DNA from: Entrophospora sp. SA101 | Taxonomy: Eukaryota > Glomeromycota > Glomeromycetes > Entrophosporales > Entrophosporaceae | DNA: 28,447 bases | Direction: 5' to 3' | Assembly (NCBI GenBank): GCA_958430865.1 | Contig: CAUDNR010000582.1 | Coordinates: 1 to 28,447 of the forward strand | Translations under genes and position numbers: made by a program | Part shown: piece after piece, positions 1 to 8,824 of the stretch | Layout: the number at the start of each line of letters is the position of its first letter | Numbering within the stretch: position 1 is the first letter of the stretch | The notes under the pieces: generated by a model | What the model was told of the DNA's origin: nothing | Database searches by the model: none | What the model saw: the letters and a program-made list of their open reading frames with translations, nothing else

Positions 1-113
1 TTTTGCTCCGGGTTAGTACAAAAAATTAGAAATCTTAACCCACTCCATGATGGAGTGATACATAACCCGGGTTGATGGCAGAACATTATGCTCCATTTAA
101 CAACCCTACTTAT
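1..113. mobile_element. End of a hAT-like transposable element (copy A)
   Basis: This stretch is rich in short AACCC/GGGTT and CTCC/GGAG words and ends in a motif reading TTAACAACCCTA. Read on the other strand that is TAGGGTTGTTAA, an end of the kind seen in fungal hAT elements. The same ordered words (TTGCTCC, TAACCCGGGTTGA, ATTATG-TCCATT, AACAACCCTA) recur at 1912-2044 in the same orientation. The body of this copy would lie left of the window. The family assignment is inferred from terminal structure, not from a transposase here. Confidence 0.5.
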
Positions 114-240
114 TGAAATCAAAACTCGGAGCAGATCTTGCTGGGTAATTATAAGATTCTCATCAAGATGGTAAACAATTGGTATTTGGCTTTTCGTAAT
201 CAATATTAATATTATTGACATTAATATAAATATATAATTA

Positions 241-729
241 ATTACAAGATGTCAAGGCAGAAAAAGAAACAATTCAAATATGAAACATTTCGATATGTGA
301 CGTTTGATTATCGGAAATTTGACAAGTGTTGAAGCACACACGCTACCTTGAACATTTTACAGTCATTCTCACATGTTCCTCGTGTGCACAAGACTGATCT
401 GACTGAGTCATCCTCGATGATATGATGATGCAACAGAATTCCAGGGGAGGGATGTTTGGCCCTGGAGTTTACCGAGACTGCATCAATTGTCAATGACGCT
501 TTCACTAATATTCCCAGACCAGAGACGGCTGGCATGTTAGCTGACAAGTTGACTACAACAATCCTACCTCTAGGGTAAGGATGGATCTGTGTCCAAGAAG
601 TCGCAACTCTGGAGGAATATTAAGAGAACCTGCAGCTTGTTTCAAGCACATGAGGTTACAATTCGGAGTGAGGCTGGTGACCCTGAAATTGCATTTGGCT
701 TTGATGTTAAGAGGAAAGTTGTAAAATAG
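241..729 (+). pseudogene. Decayed coding remnant, C-terminal part, family not recognised
   Basis: This patch is richer in G+C than its surroundings. From 438 to 575 one frame reads a coherent protein containing GEGCLALEFTETASIVNDAF and ADKLTTTILPLG, then hits TAA at 576. From 574 the next frame continues at once with GKDGSVSKKSQLWRNIKRTC and EIAFGFDVKRKVVK, ending at TAG 727-729. The two halves fit together if one G is missing near 573-576. Upstream, the first frame has two adjacent TGA codons near 420-430. A coding-like stretch also runs from about 249. I do not recognise the family. It reads like the end of a multi-copy gene or element ORF that is now broken. A base-calling error could explain the frameshift but not the stops. 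Confidence 0.45.
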
Positions 730-1178
730 TGTTTGTTGTATAATTATTTTCCTAAATTCTCTGTTTCTTTAATTTTTATTTGACTAACTGAATTTGTTAT
801 TTTTAAATGGGGGCCTTTGCCCATATAACCCACCCTAGGTTAAATGAGTGTGGATCAATGAGAGTGCGTATCTTACAAGTATAAGTGGCAGCTTGACTCT
901 GCCTGCTCCTAGAAGTAGACGAAGCTTTTTATTTTATAAATGTCTTTGATGAGAGATAATAAAGCTGGTAAAGATATGCGAATCATGATAAACAACACAT
1001 TTTATTGTTTGTTATGCAAAATAATGTTGTATCGTGAACCGCTATTATTTTCGTTACACACTGTATGTGTACATATCAGGGATTGTGAATGCAATAGCTA
1101 TTAGATCCATTCATTAGCTCATTATTACATATGACTAAACATTTATTTTTCTTCTTTTGGATACTTTTTTTTTTCCAC
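730..1178. other. Non-coding stretch with possible repeat (about 815-920)
   Basis: No supported gene. The segment around 815-920 (CCATATAACCCACCCTAGG and following) is GC-richer than its flanks and looks like part of a dispersed repeat, but no second copy lies in this window. The rest is AT-rich filler. Confidence 0.3.
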
Positions 1179-1448
1179 CTAAGTATGAAATGAATTACCA
1201 CCAGCAAGTTCACAATTAGAACAAAGATGGCATACAGTTTGATGCATGTTAAGCAAATCTTCATTTATCTCAACTAATAAATTATTCCTGCCATAATAGT
1301 AACAAATAGGTGGGTTTTTTTTGCGAGATGAATAATATCCATTTTCAATAGGAGAATAATATGTGATAAATTGATGAACAAAGACAACATCTTTAAGCAT
1401 CTGTGAGGTAAGCATCCAATCTTCTATTCCGCAAGTATAGTTATTTTC
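1179..1448 (-). pseudogene. Coding remnant with a CxxCxxC motif, unrecognised
   Basis: The minus strand from about 1448 to 1179 reads as one open frame with protein-like composition. It includes IEDWMLTSQMLKDVVFVHQF, NPPICYYYGRNNLLVEINED and CHLCSNCELAGGNSFHT, and stops at TAG. The Cys spacing at the end (CxxCxxC) suggests a metal site. Upstream the frame breaks near 1450: the preceding coding-like sequence continues in another frame. No start codon in good context and no partner exons could be found. I read it as the last exon or tail of a decayed gene, function unknown. Confidence 0.35.
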
Positions 1449-1580
1449 ATCATTTCGATAAATCCATTTTGTAATTCTTCAAGAAACTGTGTATCTTTTG
1501 AAAATTTTTGGTTTCTTCAATATTAATTATGCCAGATTTTATGACAGTAAATTTATGAAAATTTATATAAATACTTTCAG

Positions 1581-1893
1581 ATAGTGAGCCTGAACCATCA
1601 GGTGAATCATTATTAAATATAAATAGAGAAGAAATTGATTTTTAGTCAAGAAGATAATGAAAGTTTAATTACTACTACTACAACTATAACTACTACAACT
1701 ATAACTACTACAGGTATAACTACTACAAGTACAACTAATACTATACAAGAAAATGAATCTAATTCATCAAACACTTCACGCGAAACTTCTTGGGTTTGGG
1801 AATTTTTTTCAAAAGAATATAATGATAAACAAGAAATTATTACATATATTTGTATAATATGTAAAAATCGGTATATTTTTTTTTATTTTCTTT
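1581..1893 (+). pseudogene. Broken N-terminal exon of a hAT-type transposase (BED finger)
   Basis: After a good splice acceptor (TACTTTCAG at 1580) the frame reads SDSEPEPSGESLLNINREEI. It shifts by one base in a run of five T at about 1639-1643, then continues through a Thr-rich tract coded by ACTACA/ACTATA repeats (about 1670-1740). It ends in SRETSWVWEFFSKEYNDK followed by ICIICKNR. The W-x-[FY]F pattern plus the first CxxC is the first half of a BED zinc finger, normally found at the N-terminus of hAT transposases. The second half of the finger and the catalytic domain are missing, and element-end sequence begins about 20 bases later. This is therefore an internally deleted copy. Confidence 0.55.
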
Positions 1894-1911
1894 AAATGAG
1901 AATTATAATTA

Positions 1912-2044
1912 TTGCTCCATGGAGCAACCCGGAGCAACCCATGGAGTATTAACCCAGTACATTTAACCCGGGTTGAGTTAGGTTAAACCTTGCTCCACTA
2001 TAATATGAACCCAACCCAACCCATTATGTTCCATTAACAACCCT
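1912..2044. mobile_element. End of a hAT-like transposable element (copy B)
   Basis: This is the second copy of the end seen at 1-113, in the same orientation, and it closes with TTAACAACCCTA. It is rich in subterminal AACCC and GGAGCAACCC words, including a near-palindrome from CCATGGAGCAACCC to GGAGCAACCCATGG at about 1918-1945. It follows the BED-finger remnant directly, so it is probably the right end of that element. No matching left end (TAGGGTTGTTAA on the plus strand) was found between 114 and 1900. Confidence 0.5.
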
Positions 2045-2270
2045 ATCAATAATGCAAATTAAAAAAAAGTTACCTCTGGTTAGTTATTAACACGTTTGTT
2101 TTTGGAACCAATCGTGCTAAACAACAACACTCGCGTTTTGTCATCTGTCAAAAAATAAAAAAAATCAATCGCGTCAATAAAAAAAAAAACAGGGGTCCAT
2201 ACATAAATAATTAGTGTATATACGCATTTTTGTCGATCAAATAAAAATTATTTTTATAAAAAAAAAAACA

Positions 2271-3079
2271 ATGTCTTTTACGACGAAAAAAAGAAAATTA
2301 CTAGATGATCATAACCATGAGATCATTCATGGGTAAGTGTTGTTTATCGTAAGAATGGTGGTGGTGGTTATCGCCACCACTCGTCACTAGTTTTTTGAAA
2401 AATTGGCATCATGGTACAAAAAGTTCAGCGACTAAATGACTTGCACTATAATTGACTTGTTGCCTTTTATCATTACTCCAAGAAGCATACAGATATGAAG
2501 GGGTATCTTCATTATAACCTATTATTTTATCATTTATAATAAAAATTCACTATGATTAATCTAATTTTATACTCAAGAGAAATCATGGTGATAATAATGA
2601 AGACACTGAGACTAACATTAACAATAATGAAATAGTTGAAATTACTCAAACAAATAATGTTATAATGCCAACAGTTGAAACATATCAACCAATTGATAAC
2701 AATCAAAATAACCAATCATTAAATAATATTCATAGAAGTAACAATCACCATCAACATCATCAAATCTCCTCATGTCATTCTCATACCATCCCCGAACAAG
2801 ATGTTGAATGAACAAGAAATTATTATTAATGCTTCAGAGGATGAGCTAGTTATCATTCCTATGCAAGAACAAGAAATTATTATTACTGCTTCAGAGGATG
2901 AGCCAGCTACCATTCCAACTATATTTGCCCATCAAAACTCAAAAGGAAAATGGACAAATCAAGAAGTAGGTATCCTTTTGAAATTTGTTTTGGATAAAAA
3001 AGTTAATACTGAAAGAATTAAACAATTGGGGATTCATAGAACAAATGCAATATCCAATAAGGCAAGATTAATGAAATAA
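2271..3079 (+). pseudogene. Small spliced gene split by a frameshift; SANT/Myb-like tail
   Basis: An ATG at 2271 opens MSFTTKKRKLLDDHNHEIIH and runs to a textbook donor (GTAAGT, exon 2271-2332). With an acceptor at 2579 the frame continues through an Asn/His-rich stretch to HTIPEQDVE and TGA at 2809-2811 (97 aa). A second frame takes over at 2801, with its own ATG, and runs to TAA at 3077-3079. It contains two copies of an EQEII acidic unit and then KGKWTNQEVGILLKFVLDKK, which resembles a SANT/Myb-like helix. The two parts probably belonged to one protein of about 190 aa, now out of frame by one base near 2800-2811. The alternative is two short separate proteins. The function is not recognised beyond the weak SANT resemblance. 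Confidence 0.4.
2810..2923 (+). repeat. 57-bp tandem duplication, two copies
   Basis: The unit beginning GAACAAGAAATTATTATTA occurs at 2810 and again at 2867, exactly 57 bases apart, with a few substitutions. Because 57 is a multiple of three, the duplication keeps the reading frame and gives two 19-residue acidic repeats. Confidence 0.8.
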
Positions 3080-3287
3080 CAGATAAAAAATTTATTTGGT
3101 GTTTAAAATGTATATTTGGCAATAATAATTTACAAATAAAAAAATCATTATAATGATTGTTGTATGTATAGTTTTTTAAAAGTTATGTGTAGTTTATAAA
3201 AACAACATAAATAATAATAATAAGCCAGAATTACAACAGGTATTCAATTATTTAAAGTTAAATAACAAAACTTTAAATCAATCCAAG

Positions 3288-3345
3288 TAAGGCTCTGAAC
3301 AAATCAATGAAATTCAAATCAAGATCAAATCACCTAATTTTCCTG
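3288..3345 (+). mobile_element. Single degenerate end of the GGCTCCGAAC inverted-repeat family
   Basis: TAAGGCTCTGAACAAATCAA followed by TGAAATTCAAATCAA closely matches the left end of the element at 16407, with several C-to-T and G-to-A type changes. No matching right end (CGGAGCCTTA) was found nearby, so this looks like a solo or truncated end. Confidence 0.5.
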
Positions 3346-3630
3346 AAATTTTGGTAATACAAATGTTCACGTCTGGTTTTGTTGCAAGCATGCCCCATAT
3401 ATAAATCATGCAAGAAATGTTTGGCATAGCACGTGTGACTCTGGTAAATCACCACCAGCTCAAAAATTATCCCAATGTGACAATACAAAATTAATTAATA
3501 CTAATACGGTGATTCTTTATCATATAATGACGAACAAAATTAACTTTCACTTGACATGGTATAAATTTGTGAAATTATTATAGTAATAAATATTTCATTA
3601 TTATTATTTTTTTTATTTATTTTTTGGTAG

Positions 3631-4795
3631 AAAAAGATGCATTGGAATATTGGCTTACTGAACATTTACGTTTGAGAGGTGTTTAACGGCTTTTAGTTCT
3701 GTTAGATCATGTCGACACACTTAATAGAGAAGATGTAGTTAAATATTTGGCTTTTTATCAACATGAAAATGGTGCTCAAATCACATAAACAAATAAATAA
3801 AAGTTTATTTATTACATATATTTGAAAAAAAAAACCATCAAAGACTTATTTATCATTATGTATTATTATCATTGATTTAGGAGGATTTGGTGGACAGATT
3901 GGTCATTATCCACATTCATTGCACACATTGACGCAGTTCAAAATTTAGTAGTAGAAGATTCTTTGGAATCAGTTAATGTTTATAAAATTGTTGAATGTCA
4001 GTTGACTATTCAACACAATTATATTTTTCCTGTTGTATGACATTAACATATTTCAAAAAAAAAGTTAGATGTTGCATCTCGACAAGATCAAACCACCGGT
4101 GTTTTTACAGGGGATGGACAAGGAGAAATTGTTTAGATGCTGAGAATGTTCAAAAAGCAGTGGAATTTATAATATTGTGTAAGAATTTTTATGGCGGATT
4201 GGAAGTACACCTGGTGCAGGATCACATGCAGGCCAAAGTTAGAATTTTTTTAAAAAAGGAAAATCATTAATTAGAAAATTTTATCAAAAGTTTTTTGTTG
4301 TGTTGGTGCGCTTTGCTATAGTGAATTCATTATATCTGGTTGATGCAGATTTGCTTTGTGTACGTCAATTAAAAAATGGAGGGTTAATTGAAAGATCAGA
4401 AAAACTTGAGAATGGTAATATTTTTTTATTTTTTTTACATTGATCACTTAATTTATATTACTTTAGTTATGTTATTCTTATCTGCTCTTAACCGATTAAT
4501 AAAAGTAAATCAATTAGCTCAGCTACTTATATATAAATATATATAAAATTCAAAATTATTTAAAAATATTTCTTTTGTGTTAAGACCTTTACCATTATTT
4601 CTATGCAGTATTGCTGATAGACCATGTGATGTGTTTCATACATTATTTAGGATTGTAGGTTATATTTTCTATTTTATTATTAAAAAAAGGATTATCGTTA
4701 TTTGTTATCTAGGATTGAAATTAGTAAATCCAGTTTATTGTTTGCCAAAACATATTGTTCAAAGAATTGGTTTAGCAGAAAAACATCACATATAA
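3631..4795 (+). pseudogene. Decayed Rab geranylgeranyltransferase beta subunit (BET2/RABGGTB type)
   Basis: In an intact gene this is the catalytic beta subunit that attaches geranylgeranyl groups to Rab GTPases. Segments appear in family order: DALEYWLTEHLRLRGV, then LNREDVVKYLAFYQHENG, then after an intron GGFGGQIGHYPHSLHTLT, then VFTGDGQGEI, LDAENVQKAVEFIILCKNF, STPGAGSHAGQ, CVGALAIVNSLYLVDADLL, GGLIERSEKLENG, IADRPCDVFHTLFRI and finally VNPVYCLPKHIVQRIGL ending at TAA. Introns are still recognisable (for example G|GTGCTC joined to TTAG|GAGG at 3880), so it is not a processed copy. It is dead: there is a TAA at 3684-3686, frame changes near 3940, 4070, 4135, 4195 and 4310, and the first exons are not found. 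A working copy presumably lies elsewhere in the genome. Confidence 0.85.
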
Positions 4796-4987
4796 TAATA
4801 TATACTTAATTATTCAGGAATATTATTATTTATTGCAAACAATGATAATGGTGATAGTTAATTAAATATAGTTTATTATTATTTTTTTCCAATATATCAA
4901 AAAATTAAATTATTATAATATTATTATTGTTATTATTATTATTGAAAAAATTGATTTCTTCTTCCATTGCTAATAATACAAAAATCA

Positions 4988-6344
4988 TTAAAATATAATA
5001 TCCTCGTCATCATTTTTTTCCAATAAATCTCGAGGTCTTGAATCATATGAAGAATAATCTTCTATGAAGAGCAGTAAATATTAGAAAAATTTCAATTTTA
5101 GAAAAAACGAGGGGGGGATAATATTAAATAGTTACCAGCATTTTCTATAAGTGAAAGCACTTTCTTTTCTTCTTCGGCTATCTTTTGATCTTTCTTCTTT
5201 TTACCTTGTACCTTTTTTAATCTTTTATATTGAAAAAAATAAATAAATAAATATTGTTTTTTTAAAAAAAGCCTATTTTTTTCAATTCACCTAAAAAATT
5301 CTTCACGATCTTGTTCATCTAATTCAGAAATTATGTATCTGATTGTATTTTCTAATCTAGGTATAATAACATGTTCTATAGCATTAACACGACGGTTGGT
5401 TACTTTAATGACTTCATCCAAAATCACAAATGCGGTCTAGAATGATGTAAATAATTATTGTTCAAAAACATTTTTTTCTAAATTTCTAATTTTTAAGAAA
5501 ATATTCTTACTTGCAATGAAGCCAATTCTACCAAAGTCTCCACTGCTTTAATATATGTCTCTTTACATTTGTGAACTTGTTGACCACCTCTTCCCAAACC
5601 AGTTAACTCAAAATCTAAAGTTTTATATCAATCAATTGGTGCATTAAATAAACAAATGTAAGATGTATGTATATGGTCAACAAACCATTTCCTCCCTCCG
5701 TATAATGTTCAAAAACCGGTAACATGACACCAGAGACATTTTCTTGTTTGGTACGAACACGTAATTGAGCACTCTTGGCACTTTCTTGAACTTGATAACT
5801 AAATAACATAAAGCCGTATAATATTATAGTAATAGTAGTAATAATAAAAAAGTTACCGTTTCTTTTTTCTTTCCATTTAAATGAAAGCTCAAAATCTTGC
5901 TTTATTACAAAAATATTAAATAAACCTAATGTCGCCAGCAATATAAGTCACTTCTGCTAATGAAAATGAAGCTGTTTGCATAACTTTTCCCATCTTTCTT
6001 TTAGCCTAATATACTCCAAACAATAAAATCTGTTTAATATTTAAAACAGCAATTTCAAAAAAAAATTTTAGAAAAATAAAAACTCTCAAACCTCATCAAT
6101 TTTTTGAGTTATAGTTCGGAACCGTTTTGTTAATGCTTCACTTTTACGCTTTAACAAACTATGACCAGTTTGTGCACCTTTCAATTTTACCTTCATTGTT
6201 GTTAAAGCCCTAATCATATACGAAAAGGTATACTGTTAAGCTTTAATAATTCTGTTACCCCCAAAAATGTAATTAATAGTGGAATAGAAAGGTAGCATAC
6301 ATTCGGGTGGGAAAAATGTTAAGTCTAGGGCCTGTTCCTGACAT
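4988..6344 (-). CDS. VMA8: V-type proton ATPase subunit D
   Basis: Subunit D forms the central rotor stalk of the V1 sector, coupling ATP hydrolysis to proton pumping into vacuoles. Eight exons, read from the minus strand: 6344-6301, 6209-6092, 6005-5926, 5798-5686, 5614-5511, 5436-5291, 5221-5136, 5061-4988. They give 765 nt and 254 aa, the normal length for the family. The ATG at 6344 gives [15 protein letters not shown]. Diagnostic stretches follow: [97 protein letters not shown] and a lysine-rich coiled-coil tail ending [13 protein letters not shown]. Introns are 69-127 nt with GT-AG ends, and all phases close. The first intron splits the Met codon of PTRM. The gene starts only 170 bp downstream of the Urc4 stop on the same strand. 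The call is very secure. Confidence 0.97.
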
Positions 6345-6514
6345 TGTTTAATTCTTTTTATAATGTTAGTGATTTAAAAAAATTTAATAGATTTAGGTTT
6401 CAAAATAATGGTTTATTGTAAATGATCTAATCTGGATATCAATTTCTTGATAATCAAATAAATATTAGGTAACATATTATTTATTACTATCACAACATAT
6501 TAATATAATAATAA

Positions 6515-8297
6515 TTAAAACACTGTTCCGTCAGATTTTATAGCAATAGGAGGTCCACGTGTCTTTGGACGTAAAGAAGCAGCAAGTTCTCTTCCAGCCT
6601 AAAAATCATATATAATTAAGAATTACCCTGAATATTATCAGAAGGTTAGAAATCATCAAATAAAAATATCACGCACTTTCCATGTCCCTGCCTCAAGTAC
6701 TTGAGCTAATGAGAGTTGTTGTTCAGATAAACCAAGGTGATCTCTAATTCTCTGTGCTACTATATCTAAAAGAATTACTGTCATGGCACGCCATTCAACC
6801 ACCAAAGAATCATCAGCTTCGAACATCGGAACAACCTCCAAATCATTTTTTGAAAATTTTTTGGCGTAATCGAGACCACGATCCATATCAATTGATTTGA
6901 GAGTTAAAACACCAGTATCAACAAAAAGACCACCTTAAACAATTCATAATATATTTATTTACATGCAATTAATTAAATAAATGGAATTTACGTAAATTTT
7001 ATGCAAATGATATGTATATATAGTTTAAAAACCATTTCTATATTCTGGCAATCCAGTCAAATGTTCTACTCCCTCAAATTTAACACCATATATTTTAGTG
7101 ATCGGTTCCATAAGCGAATAAGTTAGCCATTGCGAAAGTTTATGAAATGGAATAAGGTTTTCTGTAGGATCATCGACATGTGCATCTGATGTTTTTTTAA
7201 GACCATCAAATGGCCATACATCTCCAAGAGAAATTCCTGCCACTGAAGTTCTTGTTGGAGGCCAGACATCTGAAAAACCATCAACAATAACTGACCATAA
7301 TGTATCAATTTTTACCACAATATCATTCTCTTGTTTTATCGAATTTGATAAAAGATAATCTGTAATGATTTAAAACTTTTTTAAATGTTGATTCATTTAT
7401 AATGGTAATAAATTATTGTTATTATAATTTAATACCTAATAAATTTCCAGGTCTTGGTGGCTAAAGATTCTTTGTGAGTAATAATTCTATTTGATATTTA
7501 ATTTTACTGAAAAGATTATAACTATATTGGGTACAAATAAATATATCTATAAGACATACCAAATTATCATTTAATTTAAAAAACTCAGGATGACTTTTCA
7601 ATGCATGACCCAACCTAACCAACAAATTGGAACGACCTTCAAGACCTGCCAAAAGGTTATTATCATTAACCTGAAAAGATTTACTAACATCATTTACACT
7701 AATATTTATCAGTTTGTCAGCTGAAATTTTAGATAAAATAAAATAAACATTATAATTGCCATTCAATGTGTATATATATTTGATATATAATAAACAATGC
7801 TCACCATTAACTTGATGTGGTTGATTTTCTTGACTAGAGAAAATGCCAGACTTAAACATATCCAATGAAGCGATAGCTAATCCTTCAGATCTATTATACA
7901 CTTCACCGGATCCAATTTCCTTATAAGACCAAGTATTTCCAGCACCAGCATCTAACAAAACTGACACAACAAATAAATCAAGAATTCTCCGAGTTATTTC
8001 AAGTGTATCACAATCATCTTTCCAAGAATTGATCAGAGTCCAAATACGTGAATGCCCCCCAACATCAAAATGACGCCAACGGCCATGAGGTGGAATATCA
8101 TTGATATTTTTATAATCACGCTTAATAAGTGAGGCCATTACATTAATAACCTCTTGGATATTTGATAGATTTACATGGAAATGATCAAGGTTGTTGGTTT
8201 CGCCCTTTTGATAAATTTTATTTGAACGTTCGCGAATGGCTCTTAAACTTTTAAGATAATTTATTTTTTCCAGCAAATCCAAATTATCGGCTGACAT
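6515..8297 (-). CDS. URC4: Urc4-like uracil catabolism protein (DUF1688)
   Basis: DUF1688 includes yeast URC4, a member of the fungal URC pathway that releases nitrogen from uracil; its exact reaction is not settled. Six exons on the minus strand: 8297-7805, 7720-7560, 7460-7436 (only 25 nt), 7359-7033, 6933-6677, 6598-6515. They give 1347 nt and 448 aa. Family blocks in order are YLKSLRAIRERS, IPPHGRWRHFDVGG, RRILDLFVVSVLLDAGAGNT, RSEGLAIASLDMF, GLEGRSNLLVRLGHAL, PPRPGNLL, DVWPPTRTSVAG, GDVWPFDGLKK, LIPFHKLSQWLTYSLMEP, LTGLPEYRNGGLFVDTGVL and a C-terminus ending TRGPPIAIKSDGTVF. I chose the ATG at 8297 (MSADNLDLLEK) because conservation starts right after it. An in-frame ATG at 8396 would add 33 hydrophobic residues. 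All junctions are GT-AG, with weak donors GTTTTT and GTGCGT. Confidence 0.95.
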
Positions 8298-8824
8298 TTC
8301 TGTATTTTCTTGAATAATGATGATGCAAATTTTCAAAAATAAGAATACAATTGCAATTGTTAATATATGTGATAAAATTGAATTCACATAATTCATATGC
8401 AATGATTTAGTGTAACATTAATGATGATTACGATTTTGTGTAATTTCTATGTTCCCGCGACTGTCACGTGACTCCAGTCATAATTTTAGATTTTATTTTA
8501 CCGTGCGCAACCAATAAAATTAATTTATCAAAAGGTTCTTTTTTTGTATAAATATATATATTTCATTTTATATAATTAAAATGTTTGAAGATTTTGGGTT
8601 CATCACACACAAAATTTCTACATCCTAAAACAATTACGAAAAAAATGTATTGATATTTTCTGAAGGCAAAATTAATAATTTCATTTAAAAAAAAATTGTG
8701 TTACGTATTAATATATACTTTCTTAAATTTTATTTATAAAGATGCATACTATAATTATAATTAATTAATAAATAAATAAATAAATAAATAATAATTACAA
8801 CACAAGCACTACATAATGAAAAAA
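8298..8824. other. Intergenic region upstream of URC4, with an (AAAT)n tract
   Basis: This 527-bp gap separates the HMG-CoA reductase stop from the Urc4 start and should hold the Urc4 promoter and the reductase 3' end. It contains a CACGTG palindrome (listed separately) and an (AAAT) microsatellite at about 8768-8791. No gene is visible. Confidence 0.6.
8463..8472. promoter_or_regulatory. Perfect E-box palindrome GTCACGTGAC
   Basis: GTCACGTGAC is a perfect 10-bp palindrome, the classic full site for bHLH regulators of the Cbf1/USF type. It lies 166 bp upstream of the chosen Urc4 ATG, or 67 bp upstream of the alternative ATG at 8396. It sits within a looser outer inverted repeat GACTG/CAGTC. 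A role in Urc4 control is inferred from position only. Confidence 0.45.

Noticed and set aside
308..547. Minus-strand 79-aa ORF
   Set aside because: It is antisense to a coherent plus-strand coding remnant (438-729) and has no domain-like features.
1635..1895. The Thr-rich ORF as a complete 86-aa protein
   Set aside because: The frame continues upstream after a 1-base shift and ends in half a BED finger, so it is a broken exon and not a small protein.
5615..5941. 108-aa minus-strand ORF as a separate gene
   Set aside because: It is V-ATPase subunit D exon 4 read through the flanking introns.
7123..7308. Minus-strand 61-aa ORF overlapping Urc4
   Set aside because: It is an out-of-frame shadow of Urc4 exon 4.
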